Source: Candidatus Avedoeria danica (lineage in GTDB: Bacteria > Chloroflexota > Anaerolineae > Epilineales > Epilineaceae). Taken from it: DNA of 64,000 bases. Shown piece after piece: positions 38,514 through 46,747 of this stretch; position 1 is the first letter of the stretch; each line of letters starts with the position of its first letter. Location: the NCBI GenBank assembly GCA_016703025.1, contig JADJCV010000004.1, forward strand, positions 620,001 to 684,000, in the 5' to 3' direction. Both the position numbers and the translations under genes were made by a program. The notes under the pieces were generated by a model that was not told where the DNA came from, did no database searches, and was given only the letters and a program-made list of their open reading frames with translations.

Positions 38514-39210
38514 ATGCCGCAGCGGGGCGGCGGCCGGCGCGGCGACGTGACCGAGTTCTCGGCGGTGTCACGGCGCGGACTGCGGAGAGAGCTATCGATG
38601 ATCGACATTCGACACGACGCGCACATCGCGACGCTGACGTATCCGGCGAACTTGGCACCGTCGGCGGCTGCGCTCAAACGCAGCCGCCGACGGTTGCGCG
38701 AACGCATGCGCCGTCAATGGCAGTCGAGGCCGCACGTCGCCTATTGCCGTCTTGGTTTTTACAAAGGCTGGCGTGCCGCACTTCCACATTGCGATGTACG
38801 GCATCCCGATTGACGAACTGCGAATGTGGCTTGGCGAGGTGTGGCCGGATGTGGCCGAGACTGCGGCGTATGGCCACAGCGAATGTAGCGTGCACGTCGC
38901 GCCGATCAGTAACCCACGCGCCGCAGCAATCTACATGTCCAAGCCTGATGGTCGCAACGTCGCAAACGCGATCGGACCGTGGGGCAAGCGCTGGTGCCGC
39001 TGGGGTGATCCGACGCCGTTCCGCTCCGAGGTGGTGACTGCCGATCTGCCGGATGCTGTAGCTGACCGGATGCTGCGCCACCTGTGCCGCTTCGCTCACC
39101 TCCGCCGACGTGCATATCCGTCGCTGACGCTGACGTGCGACCCGGCGCAGTGGTCGCGGGTGCTGGCGTACGAAGTTGAGCGGCACTACCAACTGAGCGG
39201 AGGTTGCTGA
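38514..39210 (+). CDS. rep: HUH-family rolling-circle replication initiator (one frameshift)
   Basis: About 230 residues in two frames. The first part contains HIATLTYPANLAPSAAALKR (motif I). The second contains VPHFHIAMYG (the metal-binding His-x-His motif II) and AAAIYMSKPDG (motif III, Tyr-x-x-Lys, with the nicking tyrosine). Three such motifs in this order define HUH rolling-circle initiators of plasmids and small phages. They nick one DNA strand and stay bound to its 5' end. The frame changes near 38752-38754 (TT); removing one T gives CRLVFTKAGVPHFH. The start is uncertain: ATG 38514 after AAGG, GTG 38547 or ATG 38598 all precede motif I. No pol or helicase domain follows. Confidence 0.72.
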
Positions 39211-39211
39211 T

Positions 39212-39463
39212 ATGGCCGACCATAGTGCAGGCGTTGACAAGCCGATGACCGCTGGCAAGCGGCGTGCCCTAGTCCGCTCCGCTCTCGGCGCGATGGTGTA
39301 CCGCCTCAGCGCGGCGCGCGTGTCGATGATCGCCGACGACTGCGCGGCGTTGGAGCTTGACGCGCGGGCAACGCTTGACCGGGCGGCACGATGGGCGGCC
39401 GTGTGCCGCGCGGCTCTGGACGCTGGGCGACGGCTGCCCGACGCGCTCGACGCGACCTCTTAG
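39212..39463 (+). CDS. Small helical protein, unknown function
   Basis: 83 residues, starting at the ATG 1 bp after the Rep stop. It is Ala/Arg-rich and predicted mainly helical (RALVRSALGAMVYRLSAARV, ALELDARATLDRAARWAAVC). No motif is recognised. Its position in an overlapping gene string after Rep suggests a plasmid- or phage-type accessory function. Confidence 0.5.
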   Translation: MADHSAGVDKPMTAGKRRALVRSALGAMVYRLSAARVSMIADDCAALELDARATLDRAARWAAVCRAALDAGRRLPDALDATS

Positions 39464-39475
39464 GACGTGCCAACG

Positions 39476-39868
39476 ATGACCGCCGATAGTCGCGAATTGT
39501 CACCAAGAATGGCGCCGGCCGTCGCCGTGTTCGCCCGCGGCGGCACGGTCAATGAGGCGGCCGAGGCTGCGAAGGTCGACCGGCGCACGGTGCTGCGCTG
39601 GCGCCAGCTGCCGGCGTTCTCGGCGGCCGTGCGCGTGGTCGTGTCGGACGCGTTCGCCGATGCCGTCGCGGTGCTGTCGGATGCAAGCGGCGACGCATCG
39701 CGCTACCTGGCCGACGTCGCGCGCGGCCATGCCCCGTGCGATGGCGGGCGCGTGAACGCGGCGCGGCTCGTGCTGACGCTAGGGCCGTCGCTGCGGGATG
39801 CCGTCGAGTTAGAGGCGCGGCTCTCGGCCTTGGAGGATGCGATTGGAGGTCAGGATGCATCGGGCTAG
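39476..39868 (+). CDS. Helix-turn-helix protein resembling small terminase or regulator
   Basis: 130 residues from the ATG at 39476, with AGGA about 10 bases upstream; GTG 39467 is possible. Residues about 20-50 (GTVNEAAEAAKVDRRTVLRW) form a helix-turn-helix like those at the N-terminus of phage terminase small subunits and some replication regulators. The rest is helical. No large terminase is present in the element, so a DNA-binding regulator is the safer reading. Confidence 0.6.
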   Translation: MTADSRELSPRMAPAVAVFARGGTVNEAAEAAKVDRRTVLRWRQLPAFSAAVRVVVSDAFADAVAVLSDASGDASRYLADVARGHAPCDGGRVNAARLVLTLGPSLRDAVELEARLSALEDAIGGQDASG

Positions 39869-40085
39869 GATCGCCCGTGCCGTGCGCGCGTCGGAGGCGC
39901 GACGACTCGCGTATTGCCCCACGTGCAAGGGACGACGCCGCTACGTCGTCGACGACCCCAAAAACCCCGAACGCGGCGGTTCGCCCGATGATCGTTCACC
40001 GTGCCCGCACTGCGGCCGCGGGGTGTTCGTCTTCCGGATCGTGTACGGCTCCGACCCTGGCGTCATCGGAGGCGATGATGCGTAG
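39855..40085 (+). CDS. Zinc-ribbon protein, first of three
   Basis: 76 residues from the ATG at 39855, with GGAGGTC just upstream; it overlaps the preceding gene by 14 bp. Two CxxC pairs, YCPTCKGRRRYVV and CPHCGRGVFVF, with about 25 residues between them, form a zinc ribbon. It shares this plan with the next two genes. Likely nucleic-acid or protein binding; function unknown. Confidence 0.62.
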   Translation: MHRARIARAVRASEARRLAYCPTCKGRRRYVVDDPKNPERGGSPDDRSPCPHCGRGVFVFRIVYGSDPGVIGGDDA

Positions 40086-40299
40086 ATCACGCCTTGACCG
40101 CGCCGAGCGGATGGCGCGGCGGGCATGCTCCCATTGTCCAGCGTGCAAGGGCCGCCAGAACTTTGTGCTACACGAGCACGACGACCTTGAGGTCGTTGCG
40201 GCCGCAATCGCACCGTGCCCGCGCTGCGGCCGCGTGCCAAGCGGCGGGTTGTGGTTCGGCTACGATCCTGAGGTCGGCGACGCTGAGCGGCGGGCATGA
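40078..40299 (+). CDS. Zinc-ribbon protein, second of three
   Basis: 73 residues. Of two adjacent ATG codons (40075, 40078) the second has the better distance from GGAGG. It overlaps the previous stop by 8 bp. It has HCPACKGRQNFVL and CPRCGRVPSGGLWFGYDP, parallel to its upstream neighbour (CPTCKGR...CPHCGR...YGSDP), so the pair arose by duplication. Confidence 0.62.
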   Translation: MRRSRLDRAERMARRACSHCPACKGRQNFVLHEHDDLEVVAAAIAPCPRCGRVPSGGLWFGYDPEVGDAERRA

Positions 40300-40601
40300 T
40301 GGCGACGTCATACGCGCGACGCTTGGACCGTCTGGGCCGAAACGTAAACCGCCATCGCCGCACGCATTGTCCCGCGTGCCGATTCAAACGCGCGGGGGAG
40401 CCGGTCGTCGACACCCCCGACGGCACGCGAGTATGTCCGTGGTGCGGGCGCGCGCCGCGCGTTCTTTGGATTGCGCGTCCTGCTGACGTTTGGCTCTGCT
40501 ATCACGACGACGGCACGCGGCATCCGCTCCCGGCGCCGTGCTCGGCTCTCGGCGGTGATGCCGTCAAGGTTTACGACGGCATCGACCCGAACGACATCTA
40601 G
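40296..40601 (+). CDS. Zinc-ribbon protein, third of three
   Basis: 101 residues; its ATG overlaps the previous TGA as ATGA. It has HCPACRFKRAGEPVV and VCPWCGRAPRVLW, the same two CxxC pairs as the two genes before it, with a longer C-terminal part (WLCYHDDGTRHPLPAPCSAL) holding two more Cys. It closes the overlapping gene string. Confidence 0.6.
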   Translation: MMATSYARRLDRLGRNVNRHRRTHCPACRFKRAGEPVVDTPDGTRVCPWCGRAPRVLWIARPADVWLCYHDDGTRHPLPAPCSALGGDAVKVYDGIDPNDI

Positions 40602-40836
40602 CGGGCGACGATGCCGCCGACGGGTTGCGGTTGGCCGTCAGACGGGGCGAACCTGGCAGCAAAGTCAGCATCGTGAAACATTCCGACGCGGCCAGATCAA
40701 CAGAGTAAATCCTCTCCAAAGACTCTACATAAGAGCAATAGTGCGACATAGTTGCAACTGACAGGCGACTAAGTTGCACACTATGGGCCGCGGTGGCATC
40801 CTAGCCGGCAACCGAATGTCAGCTTGGAGGCTCACT
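40602..40836. other. AT-richer intergenic segment within the element
   Basis: 235 bp of clearly lower GC than its surroundings. It contains the 8-bp palindrome GTTGCAAC (40751-40758) and a second AGTTGCAC about 20 bp on. These could be an operator for the following gene. No RNA gene or terminator is evident. Confidence 0.35.
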
Positions 40837-41085
40837 TTGGAACAAGCAAGGCACCGACCACGGGTTGTTCTCACGTTGGGGGCGGAGACCGCCGCCGCAC
40901 TGGACGCAACTGCGGCGCGGCTGTTCGCTGGCAACGTCTCCGGCGCGGGCGATCTGGCGATGGCGCTTGGACTGGCCATGCTCGCCGATGTCGAGCGCGT
41001 GCCCGGTGGTCCTGGCCCGCGCGGTCGATTCGTGCCCGATGTCGCCGCCATCCTGGCCGCGCGTGGTGCGAACCGTCCAGCGTAG
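40837..41085 (+). CDS. Small protein, unknown function
   Basis: 82 residues. I chose the TTG at 40837 because GGAGG lies 6 bases upstream (40826-40830); upstream in-frame starts (40774, 40783, 40816) lack one. It begins MEQARHRPRVVLTLGAETAA, with a helical middle (AIWRW-free, Ala/Leu-rich) and a Gly/Pro/Arg-rich end. The short strand followed by two helices would fit a ribbon-helix-helix DNA-binding fold, but this is a guess. Confidence 0.5.
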   Translation: MEQARHRPRVVLTLGAETAAALDATAARLFAGNVSGAGDLAMALGLAMLADVERVPGGPGPRGRFVPDVAAILAARGANRPA

Positions 41086-41316
41086 CACCGGGGCGTTTCA
41101 CGAACGCCCCACAACGCACCTACGCGGCCAGCTGGACGGGCGCGCCGAGGAGGGCAAGCCATCGCACCGACGACGCGACGGGCGATCGATCCGGGTCGAT
41201 AGGGTCAGGGCATGGTCGGCGATTCGACCACTTTGCACTCTGTCGCTTGCATCGCGTTCGCTCCCGCTGTACTTAACCCGGCCACATTCCAAGCAACCGC
41301 CAATTAGGATTGCAAC

Positions 41317-41957
41317 ATGCGCCGTTCCGCGTGGATCGTTGCCGCCGTCGTCGCACCGTTCATCACGATACCGATTCGCGCCCATGCCGCGCCGCCGTGC
41401 GGAAACCCGATTCTGAATCGTCATTGCGTGTACCTCCTGCGGCGATCGGCCCGGCTGGGCGCGGGTGCGAGAGGATTACGGGCGACGCGTTTGACGACTC
41501 GACGGCGTGGCGGTTCCTCGCACCATCCGGCACGCGGGTGTCAGTTATCGGAGAGGCCGCGAAGACAGGGGGGAGCGGGATCCGGTTGTCGTCGGTGGGG
41601 TTTTCGCCCGTCGGAGTGCAGTCCAAGGCTACCGTCCGGTGGGCGCGAGACCGGGACGTATGGATTACCGGCTGGTATCGTGAGGTGGAGGGGACGAGCG
41701 GAGCGTTCTCAGACGGGGACAGCCTTTCGATTTGCGCCATCCCGGCCGAACGGACTGACTCGACTGGCGTGCCGGGATGCTGGAAGGTTGTGGCCCCGAT
41801 CGCCGCGACGGAGTGGGGGTTGGTAGAAGAGGACATGACTCGCCGCGTCGCCATCGGGTACGAACTTCGGCTGTCGGTCGAGGCTAGGGGCGACACGAAC
41901 TGGGACGTTGACGACGTCGCGCTATGGTCATGCAAGCCCGGCGAGCGCCCGCGCTGA
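41317..41957 (+). CDS. Secreted cargo protein of the element (one frameshift)
   Basis: The ATG at 41317 follows AGGA. A clear signal peptide (MRRSAWIVAAVVAPFITIPI, cleavage near AHAA) leads to CGNPILNRHCV. The frame then changes between about 41425 and 41445. The other frame continues to 41957 with TAWRFLAPSGTRVSVIGEAA, WARDRDVWITGWYREVEG and NWDVDDVALWSC. The pattern (NPILN...W..., then WDVDDV near the end) resembles secreted carbohydrate-binding-like beta-sandwich domains. The exact shift point is not in an obvious homopolymer. Probably cargo unrelated to element mobility. Confidence 0.55.
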
Positions 41958-42011
41958 CCTACCCCCGCGCCGCCCGCCTTCCCCACCAACCGCACACCCA
42001 GGAGCCCCACC

Positions 42012-42701
42012 GTGCCCCCGTCGCAGCCGCCCATCGTTGTCGCACGCCAGTTCGCCGCCACCGCCTGGGCCAAATACATGTCGCTCTGGAACGCTGGCCG
42101 CGGCGGGATCGCCGTCGCGCTGTTGCTGCCGTGCTGCCTGTGCTTCTTCTGCGGATCGATCGTCACCATGTCGGGGGATGACGCCCCGAATCCGACGGCG
42201 CCGCCGCGGCCGGCAGCGACCGCACGGGCGACGCGTACGCTGCGGCCGGCAGCGACCGCACGGGCGGCGCGTACGCCGCGGCCGACGAGCGAGCCGCGGG
42301 CCACGTCGACGAAGCGGCCGGCGACGGCGACGGACGAGCCAGCGACCGAGACGAGCGTGCCAGCAACCGCGGTGCCGACCGAGCTGCCCGCGACGGTGGC
42401 ACCGGCACCGCCCACGGAGGCACCCGCTACGGCGCACCCCCTCGGCTTTGCTGCGGTACCTCCGGAGGTTCCGGCGGCCCCTCCAGCCGCGGTGGCGCAG
42501 GACGGTTGCGTGGACATTAATCGCGCGGGATTCGGGGACCTCATGCGCATCATCCATATCGCCGAAGTTCGCGCCAACGAGATCATCCAGATTCGCGGTT
42601 CGCGGCCGTTCCGATCGGTGGACGATCTCACCCGCGTCAACGGCATCGGCCCTGCAAGGTTGCGAGATATCAAGGCGGAGGGTCTGGCCTGCGTTCGGTA
42701 G
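42012..42701 (+). CDS. Membrane-anchored ComEA-like helix-hairpin-helix protein
   Basis: 229 residues; the GTG at 42012 follows AGGAG. One N-terminal membrane segment (about 33-52, rich in Leu and Cys) and a long Ala/Thr/Pro linker (about 58-150) lead to a C-terminal helix-hairpin-helix domain: CVDINRAGFGDLMRIIHIAE, FRSVDDLTRVNGIGPARLRD. This matches the DNA-binding domain of ComEA, the extracytoplasmic DNA receptor of natural transformation. The usual GIG of the first hairpin is degenerate (IIHIAEVRA) while the second (VNGIGPARL) is intact. DNA binding outside the membrane is plausible; a role in uptake is not shown. Confidence 0.72.
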   Translation: MPPSQPPIVVARQFAATAWAKYMSLWNAGRGGIAVALLLPCCLCFFCGSIVTMSGDDAPNPTAPPRPAATARATRTLRPAATARAARTPRPTSEPRATSTKRPATATDEPATETSVPATAVPTELPATVAPAPPTEAPATAHPLGFAAVPPEVPAAPPAAVAQDGCVDINRAGFGDLMRIIHIAEVRANEIIQIRGSRPFRSVDDLTRVNGIGPARLRDIKAEGLACVR

Positions 42702-42803
42702 CGATGCCTGGACAGCACGAGACGTCCCGCCCCCGCCGCGCATGAATTGCCGCCGCGGCGAGTATGGGATTCGTGGGCGGGAGGGGTGAGGCACCACTGC
42801 ACT

Positions 42804-42845
42804 TGACACCAGTTCTGACACCAATTGGGGCGGATGACACCAATT
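42804..42845. repeat. Three TGACACC-A/G-ATT-type repeats, right arm
   Basis: Copies at 42804-42814 (TGACACCAGTT), 42816-42826 and 42835-42845 (both TGACACCAATT). The first two have the same 12-bp spacing as the left pair. They sit about 85 bp inside the right attachment repeat. Confidence 0.6.
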
Positions 42846-42929
42846 CTCAGCGGACGCCCGAACACGACACGCTCCGACCGTAAAGAGAATACGGCACGCC
42901 ACGAACGTCCTCGGACGCCCATCCTTCGA

Positions 42930-42976
42930 ACTTCTAATCCGCGGGTCGCAGGTTCGATTCCTGCCGGGGGTGCTCT
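42930..42976. repeat. Attachment-site repeat, right
   Basis: A 47-bp copy of the tRNA-Arg 3' half, identical to 35949-35995. It no longer belongs to a tRNA but forms the 3' end of the histidine-kinase frame read on the other strand. Confidence 0.95.
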
Positions 42977-44221
42977 CGTCGACCGGTATCGTCAGGCGCT
43001 GGGAACGGTACCGCCCCGGTGCCTGCCGCCAACAGCGTCAAGCACACCGCCGCCCCGCCCCCCGCCGCGTCCGTCGCCCAGATCCGCCCGCCGTGTCCCT
43101 CGACGATGTGCTTGGCAATCGCGAGGCCGAGGCCGGTGCCGCTGCCGCGTCGGGCACGGTCACCGCGATAGAAGCGCTCGAAGATGCGCTGACGCTCGCG
43201 CGGCGGGATGCCGGGCCCCTCGTCGCTCACGCAGATCATCACGTCCTGACCGCCGTCCTGACCGCCGTCCCGGCCACTGTTCTGACTGCCGTCGTCGCCC
43301 ACACCCTCCACGATGTTGGCCGTCACCGTGACCTTCGCGCCCGCCGGCGAGAAACGCCGCGCGTTGTCCAACAGGTTGACGATCGCCCACGATGTGGCCC
43401 TCGTCGGCCAGCACGAGCAGTCCGGGCTCTGCGACGATCTTGACCGTGACGTCCGCCTCGGCCATCAAGCTCGCGACCGAGGCGCGGGCGGTGGCCAGCA
43501 GGTCGCCGACGGCGATCGGTACGAGCCGGAACAGCGCGCGGCCGGACTCGAGCTGGTTCAGCTGGACCAGATCGTCCGCCAGATCGCGGATCCGACCGAC
43601 CTGATGGTCCATGTCCGCGAGAAGCGCCGCGCCGCCTTGTGCGTCTGCCGGCCCCTCGCGGAGCGCGTCGATCAGAAGCGTCAGCGTCGTCAACGGCGTG
43701 CGCAGGTCGTGGGATACGTTCGCCACGAGGTCCCGCCGCGCCCGCTCGAGGTACTCCAGCGCCGTCTTGTCGGCCAGCGCAAGGACGAGCTCGCCATCCT
43801 CGATCGGAACGGCCCGCACCGCGAAGAGCCGCTCCGCGATCCGCACCGGCTGGCTCTCGAGGTTGCCTCGCCGCGCGTCATCCACGACCGCGCGCAGCTC
43901 GGCGGAGCGGATGGCCGCCATCAGCGACGGGCGCTCCGACGGCGCAACCGCGAACCATGACTGAGCCGTCGGATTCGCCTGAACCACGTCGAGGCTGGCG
44001 TCGAGGAGGAGCACGGCGACGTCGACGGCCTCGCACGCGCCCCTGAGGCGCGCTTCGGCATGCGCGAGGTCGCGCGCCGACCGTTCGAGCGCCCGCTGCC
44101 GCTCCGCAGAGACGGCGAGGCCGTCCAGCCCGGCGTGGTGCGCGGCGCGTGCCCGACCGATCGCGAAGCCGATCCAGGCCGCGGCCAGCGCCACTCCGAA
44201 GACGATCGCTCCGTCGAGCAT
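42934..44221 (-). CDS. PhoR-like sensor histidine kinase (one frameshift)
   Basis: About 429 residues from the ATG at 44221. One N-terminal membrane helix (about 3-24), a PAS-like domain (about 60-155), a DHp domain with phospho-acceptor His171 in VANVSHDLRTPLTTL, and an ATPase domain with NLLDNARRFSPAG, DEGPGIPPRERQRIFERFYR and GTGLGLAIAKHIVEGHGG. The frame changes at GGG (43386-43388); dropping one base gives HIVAIVNLLDNA. The final 14 or so codons run antisense into the tRNA-derived attachment repeat and stop at 42934-42936. It lies 11 bp after its cognate response regulator. PhoR/WalK-type kinases sense envelope or nutrient state; the signal here is unknown. Confidence 0.85.
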
Positions 44222-44232
44222 GATGGGGCAGG

Positions 44233-44907
44233 CTAGCCGTCGAACCGGTAGCCGACACCCCGGAGCGTGGTGATCCGAGCGGGATTCGACGGATCGTCCT
44301 CGATCTTCTGGCGCAGCCACCGGATGTGGACGTCGACGGTGCGGCTGTCGCCGAAGTAGTCGTAGCCCCAGACCTTCTCCAGCAGCAGGTCGCGGCTCAT
44401 CACCGCACCGCGGTTGCGCACGAGCTCAGCCAGAAGGTTGAACTCCTTGTGCGTGAGCTGGATCTCCGCGCCGCCGCGGCTGACCCGCCGGCCGATCAGG
44501 TCGATGCGCAGGTCGCCGGACTCGAGGACGGTCTGGCGCAGCGCCGGCGCTCGCCGCAGCAGCGCCCGCACGCGCGCGACGAGCTCACCGGTCGAGAACG
44601 GCTTGGTGACATAATCATCGGCGCCGGACTCGAGGCCGACGATCTTGTCCAGGTCGCCCGAGCGCGCGGTCAGCATGAGCACAGGGATGTCGGAGCCGGC
44701 CGTGCGGAGCGCGCGACAAGCGCTCATGCCGTCGATGCCGGGCAGCATGACATCCAGAACGACGAGGTCGGGGCGGCCGTCGTTCACTTGATCGACCAAG
44801 AGGTCGGCGTGGTCGCTCGTGGCCACGCGATAGCCATGGCTGCTGAGTGTCGCCGCCAGCGTGTCGCGCAGCGTCGGCTCGTCCTCGATGATCAAGATGT
44901 GTTGCAT
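44233..44907 (-). CDS. PhoB/OmpR-family response regulator
   Basis: 224 residues from the ATG at 44907 (MQHILIIEDEPTLRD). The receiver domain has the acidic pair in IEDE, the phosphorylated Asp52 in VVLDVMLPGIDG, LMLTARSG and DDYVTKPF. The C-terminal winged helix reads LTHKEFNLLAELVRNRGAVM and continues to RTVDVHIRWLRQKIEDDP. It is 11 bp upstream of the kinase and 20 bp downstream of the HNH gene on the same strand, so the three may be one operon. A PhoB role in phosphate control is possible but not shown. Confidence 0.93.
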   Translation of the reverse strand: MQHILIIEDEPTLRDTLAATLSSHGYRVATSDHADLLVDQVNDGRPDLVVLDVMLPGIDGMSACRALRTAGSDIPVLMLTARSGDLDKIVGLESGADDYVTKPFSTGELVARVRALLRRAPALRQTVLESGDLRIDLIGRRVSRGGAEIQLTHKEFNLLAELVRNRGAVMSRDLLLEKVWGYDYFGDSRTVDVHIRWLRQKIEDDPSNPARITTLRGVGYRFDG

Positions 44908-44927
44908 TGCGGGCTGGCTCCGTGCGA

Positions 44928-45452
44928 TCAAGCGCCAGCGTCCGAATCGCTGGGCTGGAGGTATTTCCGCCAACCATCGGGCCCGCCGTCATGGCCGACG
45001 AACGCCAGCGCCACGTAGCGCGGCGACTCCGGACGTGACAAGAGCTTCATCCCAGCCTCGTCCGGCAGCCGACCGCCCTTGCGGCGATTGCAGCGGGCGC
45101 ACGCGGCCACCAAGTTCTCCCACCGCTTCGGTCCGCCGCGTGACCTGGGGACCACATGGTCGATCGTCAGCACGCCGCGTCCGGGCGTCCCGCCGCAGTA
45201 TTGGCACGTGTAGCGGTCGCGCGCGAGCACGCCGCGGCGTGAGACCGGGATGCGCATTCGGTACGGAATCCGAACGTAGGTGACGAGCCGAATGACGGAC
45301 GGCGTCGGCAGCGCGATGTGCTCGGCCCGCAGCACGGCCCCGACCGCCTCGACGAGCTCCGCCTTGTCCTTGAGCAGCAGTACGACGGCTCGGCGCACCG
45401 AGACCACGTTCAGCGGCTCGAAGGATGCGTTCAGGACCAAGACCGATGTCAC
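44928..45452 (-). CDS. HNH endonuclease
   Basis: 174 residues; GTG start at 45452 with GAGGG upstream. The N-terminal region (VLVLNASFEPLNVVSVRRAV) and the HNH core (CQYCGGTPGRGVLTIDHVVP, RSRGGPKRWENLVAACARCN) match the common free-standing bacterial HNH family. It has zinc-binding CxxC pairs and the catalytic DHVVPRSRGG. These nucleases are widespread in Chloroflexota, Actinomycetota and Cyanobacteria; the cellular role is poorly known. It is first in a possible operon with the two-component genes. Confidence 0.88.
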   Translation of the reverse strand: MTSVLVLNASFEPLNVVSVRRAVVLLLKDKAELVEAVGAVLRAEHIALPTPSVIRLVTYVRIPYRMRIPVSRRGVLARDRYTCQYCGGTPGRGVLTIDHVVPRSRGGPKRWENLVAACARCNRRKGGRLPDEAGMKLLSRPESPRYVALAFVGHDGGPDGWRKYLQPSDSDAGA

Positions 45453-45547
45453 CGCGCGGCCCTCGGGTGGAGGAGAAGGTCAACGCTGCGGATTATAGTC
45501 GGCCGAAAATGCGTTCCACAATTGGACGATGGTGTCCAACGTTCGTG

Positions 45548-45631
45548 TGCCGAGGGTGGGAGTCGAACCCACACGGGTGTTACCCCACGCGATTTTGAGT
45601 CGCGCGCGTCTGCCAGTTCCGCCACCCCGGC
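45548..45631 (-). tRNA. tRNA-Leu (CAA)
   Basis: Class II tRNA with a long variable arm. Acceptor GCCGGGG, anticodon loop CTCAAAA, T-loop GGTTCGACTCC. Reads UUG. Last gene of the 21-tRNA minus-strand cluster. Confidence 0.95.
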
Positions 45632-45667
45632 GAACACGGACCGGCCCGGTGGGCGGCCGTCCAGCTG

Positions 45668-45739
45668 AGCCCACGGGCGGATTTGAACCGCCGACCCCGT
45701 TCTTACCAAGAACGTGCTCTACCACTGAGCTACGCGGGC
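45668..45739 (-). tRNA. tRNA-Thr (GGT)
   Basis: Acceptor GCCCGCG/CGTGGGC, anticodon loop TTGGTAA, T-arm with GGTTCAAATCC. Reads ACC/ACU. Confidence 0.95.
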
Positions 45740-45781
45740 GGACGAACAAGCCGCCCGCAGCAACCCTGCGGACGGCCGGAG

Positions 45782-45856
45782 TCGGGGAGAGAGGATTCGA
45801 ACCTCCGACCTCATCGTCCCGAACGATGCGCGCTAACCGGACTGCGCCACTCCCCG
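45782..45856 (-). tRNA. tRNA-Pro (CGG)
   Basis: Acceptor CGGGGAG/CTCCCCG, anticodon loop TTCGGGA. One of three Pro isoacceptors in the window. Reads CCG. Confidence 0.95.
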
Positions 45857-45900
45857 AAGAACTTCTGCAATTGTACGACCGCCGCGCCGAAACGCGGGTG

Positions 45901-45974
<74 letters not shown>

Positions 45975-45996
45975 GCACGAACACCTGATCACGAAG

Positions 45997-46071
<75 letters not shown>

Positions 46072-46097
46072 TTCGGCGATATGGGATTGTCCGAACA

Positions 46098-46169
46098 AGC
46101 GGGCGATGAGATTCGAACTCACGACCCTCTGCTTGGGAAGCAGATGCTCTACCACTGAGCTACGCCCGC
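46098..46169 (-). tRNA. tRNA-Gly (CCC)
   Basis: Acceptor GCGGGCG/CGCCCGC, anticodon loop TTCCCAA, T-loop AGTTCGAATCT. Reads GGG. Confidence 0.95.
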
Positions 46170-46178
46170 GCCGCCCGA

Positions 46179-46250
<72 letters not shown>

Positions 46251-46353
46251 GAGCCCGACGCGAACACCGCGCACGCTCGCACCCAACACGCCTTCTTCCC
46301 TACAGACCCGAACCGGTCCAGACAGCACTCGACCCCGACAGGACTCGACGAGG

Positions 46354-46427
46354 GAGACCAGAGGGGCTTGAACCCTCGACCTCCTGATCCACAATCAGGC
46401 GCTCTGCCGACTGAGCTATGGTCTCCA
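46354..46427 (-). tRNA. tRNA-His (GTG)
   Basis: Anticodon loop TTGTGGA, acceptor GAGACCA/TGGTCTC. The extra 5' G (position -1, opposite C73), the identity element of tRNA-His, is encoded and included. Confidence 0.95.
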
Positions 46428-46494
46428 TGGCGCTAGGCTTCGAATCGCCATCGCGTGTCCGCTGACCAGATCGACGTGGCGTCCGATCTGGAGG

Positions 46495-46568
46495 TGGGCG
46501 ATCCAGGAGTCGAACCTGGGACCTCTCCCTTATCAGGGGAGTGCTCTAACCAACTGAGCTAATCGCCC
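46495..46568 (-). tRNA. tRNA-Ile (GAT)
   Basis: Acceptor GGGCGAT/ATCGCCC, anticodon loop CTGATAA. It lies in the cluster, not in an rRNA operon as is common. Reads AUC/AUU. Confidence 0.95.
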
Positions 46569-46595
46569 GCGCGCTGGCGTGTTGCCAGCGAAGTG

Positions 46596-46668
46596 CTCCA
46601 CCGACTGGACTTGAACCAGTAACCCTCCAGTTAACAGCCGGATGCTCTGCCAATTGAGCTACGGTGGA
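46596..46668 (-). tRNA. tRNA-Asn (GTT)
   Basis: Acceptor TCCACCG/CGGTGGA with G73, anticodon loop CTGTTAA. Confidence 0.95.
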
Positions 46669-46747
46669 TTGATTACGGACAGGGATCGATGCGAAACCGT
46701 CAAGCCGCGGCAGACCGCGCACCGCCACGTGCACAGCCGCCGCAGAG

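Larger units (their letters stand above)
35949..42976. mobile_element. 7-kb integrative element in tRNA-Arg(TCT), HUH-Rep type
   Basis: The element is bounded by perfect 47-bp direct repeats (35949-35995 and 42930-42976), the left one being the 3' half of an intact tRNA-Arg. The excised circle would be 6981 bp. The integrase lies next to the tRNA and points toward it; an excisionase-like gene, an HUH replication initiator and a chain of small overlapping genes point the other way. Two exported proteins are carried at the right. No conjugation, capsid or partition gene is visible, so it is a small replicating integrated plasmid, or a mobilisable or satellite element. TGACACCAATT repeats inside both ends are likely integrase arm sites. 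Confidence 0.9.
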
